Assembly (NCBI RefSeq): GCF_018263855.1
Contig: NZ_CP073318.1
Span: 6,634,001 to 6,698,000, forward strand
Length of the DNA: 64,000 bases
DNA from: Kutzneria sp. CA-103260
GTDB lineage: Bacteria; Actinomycetota; Actinomycetes; Mycobacteriales; Pseudonocardiaceae
Reading direction: 5' to 3'
Numbering within the stretch: the first letter of the stretch is position 1; the number at the start of each line of letters is the position of its first letter. Shown here piece by piece: positions 25,501 to 34,228 of the stretch. Made by a program: the position numbers and the translations under genes. Under the pieces are notes generated by a model, which was not told where the DNA came from, searched no databases, and was given only the letters and a program-made list of their open reading frames with translations.

Positions 25501-26511
25501 TCAGCGCAGGCCGACGAGTTCCATGGCCCGCTTGAGGGTGGCGTCGGCGACTTCGGCGGCCTTGGCGGCGCCGTCGGCGAGCACCTGGTCGAGGTAGCCG
25601 GTCTCGTTGTGGATCTCGGTGAACCGGGCCTGGATGGGTCCGATCTTGTCGAGCACGAGTTCGGCGAGGTCCTTCTTGAGGGTGCCGTAGCCGTTGCCGT
25701 CGAACTGGTCGAGGGTCTGCTCGCGGCTGGCCCCGGACAGGGCTTCGTGCAGCACGAGCAGGTTGTCGACGCCGGGCGAGAGGTTCTCGCGGTCGACGGC
25801 GGTGCCGGCGTCGGTGACGGCCCGCATGATGGCCTTGCGGATCTTCTTGGGGTCGTCGAGCAGGCCGATGGCGTGGCCTTCGGTGGTCTCGGCCTTGCTC
25901 TTGCTCATCTTGGCGGTCGGGTCGTCCAGGCCCATGATGCGGGCGCCGCTCTTGCGGATCAGCGCGTCGGGAACACGGAAGCATTCACCGAACATCGAAT
26001 TGAACCGGTTGGCGATGTCCCGGGTGAGTTCGACGTGCTGACGCTGGTCGTCGCCGACCGGCACGAAATTGGCCTGGTAGAGGAGAATGTCCGCGGCCAT
26101 CAGCGCCGGATAGGTGAACAGGCCCGCGCTCGGGTTTGCGCCCTGGGACTTGGACTTGTACTGGGTCATGCGCTCCAGCCAGCTGACCGGGGTGACGCAG
26201 TCGAAGATCCAGCCGAGGGTGGCGTGCGCGGGCACCTTGGACTGCAGGAACAGCACGGACCGCTCGGGGTCGAGGCCGCAGGCCAGGTAGAGGGCGACGA
26301 TCTCACGGATGCGCCGCCGCAGGTCGTCGGCCCTGATCGCCTCGGGAATTGTGAGGGCGTGCAGGTCGGCGATGAAGAAGAAGTTCTCGTACCGGTCCTG
26401 CTCCTCGGCCCAGACGCTGAGCGCACCGATGTAGTTGCCGATGGTCAGGTTGCCGGTCGCGGTAATACCGGACAGAACCCTTGGCTTCGCCTGCGCTGCG
26501 GCGTCCGTCAT
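25501..26511 (-). CDS. trpS: tryptophanyl-tRNA synthetase
   Basis: A 336-residue class I synthetase that charges tRNA-Trp. Its HIGH-type motif is SGITATGNLTIGNYIGAL and its KMSKS motif is DPTAKMSKSKA. GLFTYPALMAADILLYQANF and VPVGDDQRQHVELTRDIANRFN are strongly conserved. The ATG at 26511 is chosen because GAGGG lies at a good distance; a TTG six codons earlier overlaps that site. A TAGAAT -10 lies near 26548-26553. Confidence 0.96.
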   Translation of the reverse strand: MTDAAAQAKPRVLSGITATGNLTIGNYIGALSVWAEEQDRYENFFFIADLHALTIPEAIRADDLRRRIREIVALYLACGLDPERSVLFLQSKVPAHATLGWIFDCVTPVSWLERMTQYKSKSQGANPSAGLFTYPALMAADILLYQANFVPVGDDQRQHVELTRDIANRFNSMFGECFRVPDALIRKSGARIMGLDDPTAKMSKSKAETTEGHAIGLLDDPKKIRKAIMRAVTDAGTAVDRENLSPGVDNLLVLHEALSGASREQTLDQFDGNGYGTLKKDLAELVLDKIGPIQARFTEIHNETGYLDQVLADGAAKAAEVADATLKRAMELVGLR

Positions 26512-26621
26512 CTTTTTCCCTCTATTCAACGGAGCGTTTACGGGTGAATTCTACCCTCCGGATGCCGCGCTAATTCGGCGGACCTGCGACAGTGCGCCGG
26601 TCAGCCGGTTAGGGTGGGTTG

Positions 26622-28199
26622 GTGGCGCACCACCAGCCCGTCGACCGGTTGTCGACCGTCGGGTTCATCCGCAGCGTGTTGTTCGTCGTGAACACAGTCG
26701 CGTCGGCCAACCGGCTGTTGGACGTGGTCGCGTTGTTCGAGGCGGATCTGCGGGTGCAGTTGGTGTTCACCACGCCGCCGAACTCGACGGTTACCGACGG
26801 CGTGGCCGAGGTGTTCGCGGAGCTGGACGTGCTGGCGATTCCGTGGGAGCAGGCGCTGCTGCGGGACTTCGACCTGGCGGTCACCGCCAACCACAGCGGG
26901 GAGTTGCACCGGTTGCGCGCGCCGGTGGTGATCGTTTCTCACGGGGTGGGGTACAGCAAGAAAGCGGCCCAGAGTCCAGAGTCCAGAGTCCAGAGTCCAG
27001 CATATGGGCTTTCCCGGGAATGGTTGCTGCACAACGGGAATCTCGTCGCCGACACCCTGGTGTTCGCACACGAGGAGCAGGTCGCCCGACTGGCCGCGAC
27101 GGTGCCCGAGGCGCTGCCGGCCGCGTATGTCGCCGGCGATCCGTGTTTCGACCGCATCCTCGCCAGCACGGGCCGTCGTCCGATCTACCGTGCGGCGCTG
27201 GGATGTGACGACGACACCACGCTGATTGTCGCCAGCTCGACCTGGCGCGCAGGCTCCGCTTTCGGCTCCTGGCCGACGTTTCTGCGTCAGCTCCTGGCCG
27301 AACTGCCGCCGGAGGAGTTCCGCGTGGCGGCGGTGCTGCACCCACATGTCTGGCACGGCCACAGTCCGCACCAGATCCGATCCTGGCTGGCCGATTGCGT
27401 CCGAGCCGGCCTGATCCTGGTCCCGCCGCTGGAGGGATGGCGGGCGGCTCTCATCGCCGCTGACATCGTCGTGGGCGATCATGGCGCGGTCACCTGCTAC
27501 GCCGCCGCACTCGACAAACCCGTTGTGCTGGCGGCGTTCGACGAGAACGAGATCGTCGGCGACACCGCCGTGTCCACAATGGTCGAGCTCGCCGACCGAC
27601 TCGATCGGCACGCTCCACTGCTGCCGCAACTGCGAGCCGCCAACGCGACGTGGCCGGGCGTCCGCGAACTCGTCAGCTCGCGGCCCGGCCAGGCCGCCCA
27701 CCGACTCCGATCCCTGTTCTACCAACGACTCGATCTGTCCGAACCGGACGGTGGCATCGTCGAGCCGCCGCTTTCCGTGGCCGGCCTGGAGACCGGCACC
27801 GGTGTGCAGGCATTCACCGTCACCGCCGAGATTGAGTCGAACGCGACAGTGCGACTACGCCGGCGTCGCACCGACGTACGCCCGACACCCACCGGCCCAG
27901 CGCATCTGGTCGTGCACGCCGACCATCCGATCCGCGAACACCGCACCAACGCCGACATCCTCTTCACCGACCGGACCGACAACCTGCCGGCGCTGCTCGC
28001 GCAGGCCCCCGGCTGCCGGATCGTGGTGTCCACAACCACCGGCACAGCAACGATTCGCGGTCGTGACCGACCGGTTCGCCTGCACGGCTGCGATCCGCTG
28101 CTCGCGGCCTCGGCGTTGTTCGCGGTCAACGGCGAACCACCGGCCGAAATGCGGATCGTCGCCGACGGCCGGGCCTACTCCTGCACGCTGTCGAGCTGA
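26622..28199 (+). CDS. GT-B-like protein, CDP-glycerol transferase-like, function unknown
   Basis: A 525-residue protein without a firm family call. Segments such as FIRSVLFVVNTVASANRLLDV, VVIVSHGVGYSKK, TLVFAHEEQVARLA and ALIAADIVVGDHGAVTCYAAALDKPVV recall the two-domain fold of CDP-glycerol glycerophosphotransferases and related GT-B enzymes. The C-terminal 130 residues (from about EIESNATVRLRRRR) look like a separate domain. A run of 7-base repeats is inserted in frame near codons 117-127 and encodes SPESRVQSP. The GTG at 26622 follows AGGGTGGG; a TTG one codon earlier is possible. The 3' end overlaps the convergent gene by 25 bases. Confidence 0.65.
   Translation: MAHHQPVDRLSTVGFIRSVLFVVNTVASANRLLDVVALFEADLRVQLVFTTPPNSTVTDGVAEVFAELDVLAIPWEQALLRDFDLAVTANHSGELHRLRAPVVIVSHGVGYSKKAAQSPESRVQSPAYGLSREWLLHNGNLVADTLVFAHEEQVARLAATVPEALPAAYVAGDPCFDRILASTGRRPIYRAALGCDDDTTLIVASSTWRAGSAFGSWPTFLRQLLAELPPEEFRVAAVLHPHVWHGHSPHQIRSWLADCVRAGLILVPPLEGWRAALIAADIVVGDHGAVTCYAAALDKPVVLAAFDENEIVGDTAVSTMVELADRLDRHAPLLPQLRAANATWPGVRELVSSRPGQAAHRLRSLFYQRLDLSEPDGGIVEPPLSVAGLETGTGVQAFTVTAEIESNATVRLRRRRTDVRPTPTGPAHLVVHADHPIREHRTNADILFTDRTDNLPALLAQAPGCRIVVSTTTGTATIRGRDRPVRLHGCDPLLAASALFAVNGEPPAEMRIVADGRAYSCTLSS
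26969..27000 (+). repeat. heptanucleotide tandem repeat inside a coding region
   Basis: The unit AGAGTCC is repeated four times exactly (26971-26998), with partial copies on both sides. It lies within the GT-B-like gene. Since 7 is not a multiple of 3, gain or loss of one unit would shift the frame. Confidence 0.9.
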
Positions 28200-30118
28200 T
28201 TGCGCAGACTCTCGGCGGCCTTCCGCTGACGCTCGGACCCGTCCTCGGCGAACAGCCGCTCCGCCTCGGCGAATGCCACCCGGGCGGCATCGACCTCGCC
28301 GAGCCCGGCCAGCGCGCGACCGAGTTCGAGCTGGCACTTGGCCTTGTTGTCGGTCTCCGTCGTGGGCTGGAAGTGTTGCCACGCGGCCATGATCTCGTCC
28401 CGCCCGGCTGCGAACTGGCCCAGCTTCACCAGCGCCCGGCAGCGCTGCAACCGCAGGATCGCAAACTCCCGGGGATCATCGGCGACCGCCCACGCAAGGT
28501 CGAAGCAGCGCGACGCCTCCCGAGCGTCACCGCCACGGAGCGCGATCTTGCCCTGCCACTCCAGCGCGCTCTCCTGGCCCTGCCGGTGCCCGATGCGCGC
28601 CGCGACGCCGTGCGAGATCCGGAAGCACTCCAGTGCCCGGTCCAGTTCGCCGATGCCCAGATACGCCGACCCGAGCTGAGACGCCATCCGCATCTCCCCC
28701 TCGGCGTCCCCACACCGCTGCGCCGCGTTGAGTCCCAGCTCGTGGGTGGTGATCCAGTCCTCGTAGTGGCCGTGCAGGTGATACAGGCCCCACAACGCCT
28801 CGCACAGCTGCCACACCAGGTCGTCATGCCCGGCCGCCTCGGTCGACTTGACCGCACCGGCGAGATTCGGCCGCTCACGTTCCAAGCAGGCCAGCGCATC
28901 CGCCCGCGCGATCGCCCGCCCAGCGGACAGCTGCCGATACAGCGGCCCGCTGCGCGGACGATCGGACAGCAGCCGGTCAAAAGTGACGGTGTAGTCGAGA
29001 TACCACTCGGCGATCCGCCGACTCAGCTCGGCCGGCGGCCCGTCGGTCTTGGCCCGCGCATGCGCCTGAGCGAGGTCGTGGAAGCGGCATCGCTCGTCCT
29101 CGACGGTCAGCAAACCCACGTGGGCCAACGATTCCAGCGCGTCGTCGGCGTCGTCGGGATCGCCGCCGATCAGGTGCGCGGCCAGCGCGATGTCGAAATC
29201 GGCCCCGGGATGCCAGGCCAGCGCCCGATACGCGGCGGCCGCCGCACTGTCGAGACTGCCATAGGCGATGTCGAGATGGGCGACGAGCCGCTGCTTGGCA
29301 TCGTCGCCGAGAGCGTTCCAGCCACGCTCGGCGACCCGCCGCAGGAACCGGGCCCGCTTGCCGTCGGACCCGCCGATCAGCTGGCACGCCATCAACTCGA
29401 TCGCGGCCGGAAAGCCTCCCGCGGCCCGAACGATGATCTCCGACTCCTCGGCCGTGAGCTCGATGTCGTGCCGCGCGAGCAGTTCACCGAGCAACCGGTG
29501 CGCGTACTCCGTCGCCAGCGGCGGCACGGGGACATAGCCGAAGTCCGGGCCGAGATCCTGCAGCAGCCATCGACTCGTCACCAGAACCGCGCAGCCCGCG
29601 CCGGTCGGGCGGAAGTAGGCCACCTGGGCCGCGTTGATGACGTCGTCGAGCACGAGCATCATCTTCTTGTCGGAGCCGAAATCGCGCAGTTGGGCGGCCC
29701 GCCCGTCGGCCGTCGGCGCGATGTCGTCGGGCTCAAGACCGACCGCCCTCAACACGACGCCCAGCGCCTCGCCGGCCGATTCACGCTCGTCACGCTCCGG
29801 ATTGGACAGCTTGAGGAAATGCACGCCGTCCGGATATTCGGTCGCATGGCGGCCGGCCCACATGGTGGCCGCACCGGTGGTGCCGACGCCGCCGGGACCG
29901 TGAAAGCAGATCAAGGTGGGTTCGCCTGCGGCGACGGCGCGGGCCCGGCGCTTGTCGGCCTCCCTGTGCACGCCATCGCGGTTGACGAAACACACCGGCG
30001 GCCGTGGCGCGGCCAGGCCGACAGCCAGCCGCTCACTGGCGGCCCGCAGGATCACCCGGTCGATGGTCTCGGCCTGGATGACCGTTCCGGAGAGATCGCC
30101 CGACGCCTGGTTCGCCAC
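28175..30118 (-). CDS. NLR-like NB-ARC/TPR protein with degenerate P-loop
   Basis: A 647-residue STAND-type protein. Order: a short N-terminal motif (SGDLSGTVIQAETIDRVIL, residues 6-24), an NB-ARC ATPase region (about 60-330) and C-terminal helical TPR-like repeats (about 400-640; LGSAYLGIGELDRALECF, then ALVKLGQFAAGRDEI). Walker A reads HGPGGVGTTGAA: the P-loop Lys is replaced by Thr. Walker B (KKMMLVLDDV) and the TSR sensor (VLVTSRWLL) are kept. The N-terminal motif resembles the amyloid signalling motifs reported for actinobacterial NLR-like proteins. No effector domain is fused. A TAGTCT -10 lies six bases before the GTG, so the mRNA may be leaderless. Confidence 0.85.
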   Translation of the reverse strand: MANQASGDLSGTVIQAETIDRVILRAASERLAVGLAAPRPPVCFVNRDGVHREADKRRARAVAAGEPTLICFHGPGGVGTTGAATMWAGRHATEYPDGVHFLKLSNPERDERESAGEALGVVLRAVGLEPDDIAPTADGRAAQLRDFGSDKKMMLVLDDVINAAQVAYFRPTGAGCAVLVTSRWLLQDLGPDFGYVPVPPLATEYAHRLLGELLARHDIELTAEESEIIVRAAGGFPAAIELMACQLIGGSDGKRARFLRRVAERGWNALGDDAKQRLVAHLDIAYGSLDSAAAAAYRALAWHPGADFDIALAAHLIGGDPDDADDALESLAHVGLLTVEDERCRFHDLAQAHARAKTDGPPAELSRRIAEWYLDYTVTFDRLLSDRPRSGPLYRQLSAGRAIARADALACLERERPNLAGAVKSTEAAGHDDLVWQLCEALWGLYHLHGHYEDWITTHELGLNAAQRCGDAEGEMRMASQLGSAYLGIGELDRALECFRISHGVAARIGHRQGQESALEWQGKIALRGGDAREASRCFDLAWAVADDPREFAILRLQRCRALVKLGQFAAGRDEIMAAWQHFQPTTETDNKAKCQLELGRALAGLGEVDAARVAFAEAERLFAEDGSERQRKAAESLRNQLDSVQE

Positions 30119-30147
30119 GCCCGGAGACTACCGACGATCAAGGACGG

Positions 30148-30621
30148 CTAGGCCGGCCTCGACCGGTATTCACCCGCCACGACGAGCGCGAACAGCGCGA
30201 TGGTGATGACGTGCACGCTGGTGCACCACTCGCAGATCTTGCCGATCACGACGAGTTCGACGGCGACCAGGTAGACGACGAAGAGCAGGCCCACGCCGAC
30301 ACCGGCCAGGCGCAGCCAGCGGACCGCCGGCAGCTCGGAGCGCCAGGCCCACGGGCTGGTCAGCACCACCATCGGCACGAAGTAGACCAGGCCGAGCACG
30401 GCGACCGGGATGCCGAGGATCACCGACTGCGGGCTGGAAGTCACCTGCGCGCAGTTGACCACCGAGTTGGCCTGGCAGACCAGGGTGGCGTTGTCGGTGT
30501 AGTGGCTGATCGTCATGTAGATCGCCACCGCGAGCCCGGCCAGCGACAGCACCAGTGTGCTGACGACCAGCCACCTCGGGTAGACGCTCGTCGACTCCGA
30601 CGCCTGGGTGCCTGCGGACAT
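30148..30621 (-). CDS. vitamin K epoxide reductase (VKOR) family protein
   Basis: A 157-residue membrane protein with about five helices. VKOR homologues in bacteria re-oxidise the periplasmic or extracytoplasmic disulfide-forming protein and pass electrons to quinone. The loop Cys pair is Cys49 and Cys57 (VCQANSVVNCAQV) and the quinone-side CxxC is Cys130/Cys133 (GKICEWCTSVH), all four present. No fused thioredoxin domain, so a separate DsbA-like partner is needed. A TATCCT -10 lies six bases upstream of the ATG, which suggests a leaderless message. Confidence 0.93.
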   Translation of the reverse strand: MSAGTQASESTSVYPRWLVVSTLVLSLAGLAVAIYMTISHYTDNATLVCQANSVVNCAQVTSSPQSVILGIPVAVLGLVYFVPMVVLTSPWAWRSELPAVRWLRLAGVGVGLLFVVYLVAVELVVIGKICEWCTSVHVITIALFALVVAGEYRSRPA

Positions 30622-30639
30622 GGTCGCAGGATACGTGGA

Positions 30640-31770
30640 TCAGGCCGGTGCGGTCAGACCGTACGCCCGGCAGCAGTTGCCGGCGGCGAAGTTGACGGCG
30701 AAGGCCTCCGCGTCGGCGGTGGTCATCACGTCGTCGGCGAGCCAGTCGTCGATGAGCCGGCCGAGCGCCCGCCGCCACAGGGTCGCGCCGAGATGGTGCA
30801 GCTCGGGCAGGCCGTAGCCGTCGGAGGAGAAGCAGACCGAGCCGAACGGCGCCAGCTCCAGGAGCTCGGCCAGCACGCTGCCGGCCCGGTCACCCACATA
30901 GGGGATGGCCAGGCCGACGTCCACGAGCACGTGCGGGAACACGTGCGCGAGGTAGCCGGCGTGCCGGTGGAACGGCCAGGTGTGCAGCAACGCGATCGTG
31001 GCGCCGGTCGACTTGGTGGCGTGCAGGAAGTCGCCGAGCAGGGCCGGGTCGGCGCGATGCAGCCGGAGGTCGTCGTCGCCGAAGCCGGTGTGCAGTTGGA
31101 GCGGAACGTGCAACTCGGCGCTGAGCCGGGCACCGAGGTGAACGAGCCAGGCCAGCAGAATCGGATCATCTATCCGTCCGCCGCCCCAGCGCAGCCACGC
31201 GCTCGCGGCGGCGGCGACCTCGACGTCGGTCGGCGGCTCGGCCGGCAGCTCCAGACCGGTGCGGTACGCGACGACGCTTTTCAGCCCGACGGCGCCGGCC
31301 CCGATTCCGTCGCGAAGCTCGTTTTCGACGAAATCGAGGAAGTCGACGGCGGACACGTCGTCGACGGCGACGCGCTCGGCGACGGACTCCAGGCGGAGGA
31401 CCTCGAAAGCGGCGCCGCCGGCAATGTCGGCGAAATCCACCGGTTCGGTCAGCGGCAGGTCGGCGACACCGGTCAGACCGGTGTCCAGCAGCCAGGACCG
31501 CACGCCGGCCGAGCCGAGCAGCTGGGCGCTGACCCGACGCCAGCCCCATTCGGCACGGCGTTCCAGGTAGTCGTCGACGGAGCAGTGCGCCGGCAGTTCG
31601 AGCCACGGCGCGCACCAGCGGCGGAGCGCGACTCCGACCATCGAGTCGAAGTTCGTCGCGAACGAGGATTCCGTCAGCAATCCAGCAAACCGTGCGCGGT
31701 CCAGGTCGCCGGCGACAACGCCGTGACAGTGCTGATCGACGAGAACGAGGTCGTCGGTCACCACCGTCAC
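30640..31770 (-). CDS. amidohydrolase family protein (FluG N-terminal-like)
   Basis: A 376-residue metal-dependent hydrolase of the amidohydrolase superfamily. The metal-binding HxH is in LVDQHCHGVV near the N-terminus; the later His and Asp are in LHTGFGDDDLRL, LLHTWPFHRHAGY and CFSSDGYGLPELH. The GTG at 31770 overlaps the stop codon of the glutamine synthetase gene by four bases (GTGA). An amidohydrolase fused to a glutamine-synthetase-like domain is the architecture of fungal FluG, so the two proteins probably act in one pathway, perhaps on gamma-glutamyl amides. Substrate unknown. Confidence 0.88.
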   Translation of the reverse strand: MTVVTDDLVLVDQHCHGVVAGDLDRARFAGLLTESSFATNFDSMVGVALRRWCAPWLELPAHCSVDDYLERRAEWGWRRVSAQLLGSAGVRSWLLDTGLTGVADLPLTEPVDFADIAGGAAFEVLRLESVAERVAVDDVSAVDFLDFVENELRDGIGAGAVGLKSVVAYRTGLELPAEPPTDVEVAAAASAWLRWGGGRIDDPILLAWLVHLGARLSAELHVPLQLHTGFGDDDLRLHRADPALLGDFLHATKSTGATIALLHTWPFHRHAGYLAHVFPHVLVDVGLAIPYVGDRAGSVLAELLELAPFGSVCFSSDGYGLPELHHLGATLWRRALGRLIDDWLADDVMTTADAEAFAVNFAAGNCCRAYGLTAPA

Positions 31771-33125
31771 CACCGCCAACGGGTGAGCTGGGCCAACTCG
31801 GCCGGCGGCGTGTCGGCGAACCGGTCGGCCTCGGCGCGGCGGACGGTCAGCACGCTGTCGTGCAGCACCTCGCCCATCGCCGCGGCGAGCACCTTCGACG
31901 ACGCGAAAGCGTTTGCGGCGGCCAGCGCCGACTCCGGCAGCCGTGCCACGCCGGCCGCGGTTCGGACGCTTTCGTCCATCGCGGCCGGGTCGCCGGCGAT
32001 CGGCGGCGGCAGTCGCAGCCCGTCGTCGACGCCGGCGAGACCGGCGGCGATGACCGAGCCGACGACGAGATACGGGTTCGCCGTCGCGTCGAAGCACTTC
32101 ACCTCGGCGTTCGCCGCCGTGTCGCCGGTCCCGGTGACGCCGGTGATGAACCGGATCGCCGCCTCACGGGTCTCCCGTCCCCACGCCTGCCACACGCCGG
32201 CCCACCGCGACGGTTCGGCGCGCAGGAAACTGGCCGGATTGCCGGCGCCGACCGCGACGAGCGCCGGCAGCTCGCGCAGCACACCGGCCAGGAACGCCTC
32301 GCCGACCGGTGGCAGCCCGAACGGCCCGCCGCCACCGCTGAACTGGTCGACAACAGAAAGGTGCAGATGCGCTCCGCTGCCGACGCTGCCGGGCGTGAGC
32401 GTCGGGGCGAAGCTGGCCAACCAGCCGTGCAGATGGCTGACTCGCCTGATCGTGTGGCGGACCAGCACGACATCGTCGGCGGCGCCGACCGGGTCGTTGT
32501 GCTCGACCGACACCTCCAGTTGTGCGGCGGCGTACTCGGGATGGAACTGCTCGACGCCGACATCCTGCGCGCGCAGGGTCGCCAGCAGCTCGCGGGCGTA
32601 GTCGGCGACCTGCTCCAGGCGGATCGCGCCGTAGGCCGGGCCGTGGAAAACCGGCTCGCCGGACTCGGTCACCAGCGCCCATTCCGTCTCGAACGCCATG
32701 CGCAGGTCCAGCCCGCGCGCCGCGGCCGCCGCCACCTGGGCCGTCGCGAACGCCCGCTGGCACCCCTCGAACCGGTCGCCCTCCTGGTGGAACTTGTCGG
32801 CCGGCGCCCACGCCCAACCGGTCTGGCCAGCCAGCGGCACGATCCGGGCCAGGTCCGGCACCAGTCGGAGATCGCCGTCGGGACCGCCGAGGAACCGGCC
32901 CTGCACCAGCACGTCGTCGAAACAGAACGTCTCGAAGCAGGGCGACACCCCGACGCCGACCCGAGCGGCGGCGGCCAGTTTCGGCAGCGGCACCGTCTTC
33001 ACCCGCGCAATGCCGGCGTTGTCCACGAAGGACAGCGCGACCACCTCGACGTCTTGGGCTCGCAACCGCTCCACAAGTGGATCGGCCTCGGGAACATCCG
33101 CCGGAATCGTCGCGCTGGTCGCCAT
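31767..33125 (-). CDS. glutamine synthetase-like gamma-glutamyl ligase
   Basis: A 452-residue protein of the glutamine synthetase superfamily, of the GlnA3/GlnA4/FluG-like branch rather than the main GlnA. Catalytic segments include AFETEWALV, VEQFHPEYAAAQLEVSVEHND, GSGAHLHLSV and AEVKCFDATANPYLVVGSVIAAG. Relatives ligate glutamate to polyamines or ethanolamine. The ATG at 33125 starts a normal N-terminus (ATSATIPADVPEADPLVERL). It is translationally coupled to the amidohydrolase gene, a split version of FluG. The amine partner cannot be read from sequence. Confidence 0.9.
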   Translation of the reverse strand: MATSATIPADVPEADPLVERLRAQDVEVVALSFVDNAGIARVKTVPLPKLAAAARVGVGVSPCFETFCFDDVLVQGRFLGGPDGDLRLVPDLARIVPLAGQTGWAWAPADKFHQEGDRFEGCQRAFATAQVAAAAARGLDLRMAFETEWALVTESGEPVFHGPAYGAIRLEQVADYARELLATLRAQDVGVEQFHPEYAAAQLEVSVEHNDPVGAADDVVLVRHTIRRVSHLHGWLASFAPTLTPGSVGSGAHLHLSVVDQFSGGGGPFGLPPVGEAFLAGVLRELPALVAVGAGNPASFLRAEPSRWAGVWQAWGRETREAAIRFITGVTGTGDTAANAEVKCFDATANPYLVVGSVIAAGLAGVDDGLRLPPPIAGDPAAMDESVRTAAGVARLPESALAAANAFASSKVLAAAMGEVLHDSVLTVRRAEADRFADTPPAELAQLTRWRW

Positions 33126-33223
33126 GAACGAGTAGTACTCCGGACCGCTGCCGGGACACCAGTCCCCACGTGGTGCCGCAGGTCGTCTGACAGACCAGCG
33201 CCCAGGCGGTAGCGTTTGCGGCC

Positions 33224-34201
33224 GTGACGTGGCCAAGCGGTGGATCGGGCTACGGGGACAACCAGGCCGGTGGGCCGGACTACCCCGGGCCGCAGGGAAC
33301 TCCCGGACAGCAGCAACAACAGCCGTACGGCCAGCAGCACAGCTACCCCGGCTACACCTATGGCCAGCAGCAGCCGCAGTACCCCGGCTACCAACAGCAG
33401 CAGCCGTACCAGTCCAGCTACGGCGGCTTCGGCGTTTACCAGCAGCCGCCCCAGGGCAAGCCGCCGCGCAACCGCCGCACGTTGACGATCGTGTTGGCGC
33501 TGGCCGGTGTGCTCGTGCTGGCCGGCATCGGGACCACGGTCGTGCTGCTCACCCGCAACGGCCAGCAGCAGGCCGGCAACCAGACGCAGCAGGCCACCGC
33601 GCCGGCGACCACGTCCGCGCTCAAGCCGCAGGACCCGCGGGTGCCGGGCTGGCAGGTCGCCGTGTCCAACCGGCGCAACGTCGCCTACGACATCCCGAAG
33701 ACCCAGTGGACCAGGAAGGACTCGGACGACATCGTCAGCCTCGGTCCGTCCGACGGGGACTTCGTCACCGGCACCGGCGCGGCGTCCTACCTGCCGGGTT
33801 TCTGCGGCGGCAAGCCCGGCTCGGTGCGGGCCGGCACCGCCGTGACCGCGAGTGACACCGAGGGCCCCGACAAGTCCGCGCCGGACATCGCCCAGCACTG
33901 GGCGGCCGTGGCCTACAAGTCCGCGGACGCGAGCCAGCCCACGGACGTGAAGGTGGAGCCGTCGCAGCAGATCAAGATCGCCGACGGCAAGGTGAACGCC
34001 ACCCTGGCGATCGCCGACGTCGCGATCCCGGCGTCGGCCGATCCGTGCGTGCCCCGGTCGGCCAAGGTGTACGCGGCCGCCGTGTCCACCTCGGACACCG
34101 GCTCGGTGATCCTGGTGCTGTTCGCCGATCAGGGCGTGCCGAACGCGCTGTCCGACGACGACGCCAAGAAGATCATGACGAGCATGCGGCCCGCCGGCTG
34201 A
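33224..34201 (+). CDS. membrane-anchored protein with Gln/Pro/Tyr-rich head
   Basis: A 325-residue protein. The first 80 residues are a low-complexity cytoplasmic region of Gln, Pro, Tyr and Gly (repeats such as QQQQQPYGQQ and QYPGYQQQQPYQ). One helix (LTIVLALAGVLVLAGIGTTVVLL, about residues 87-109) and an extracytoplasmic domain of about 190 residues with one Cys pair follow. The domain resembles anchored sensor-like domains common in actinomycetes, but no function is known. The GTG start follows the divergent glutamine synthetase gene by 98 bases. Confidence 0.75.
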   Translation: MTWPSGGSGYGDNQAGGPDYPGPQGTPGQQQQQPYGQQHSYPGYTYGQQQPQYPGYQQQQPYQSSYGGFGVYQQPPQGKPPRNRRTLTIVLALAGVLVLAGIGTTVVLLTRNGQQQAGNQTQQATAPATTSALKPQDPRVPGWQVAVSNRRNVAYDIPKTQWTRKDSDDIVSLGPSDGDFVTGTGAASYLPGFCGGKPGSVRAGTAVTASDTEGPDKSAPDIAQHWAAVAYKSADASQPTDVKVEPSQQIKIADGKVNATLAIADVAIPASADPCVPRSAKVYAAAVSTSDTGSVILVLFADQGVPNALSDDDAKKIMTSMRPAG

Positions 34202-34228
34202 TCGCCGACGGGCCGCACCGGCCTCGAA

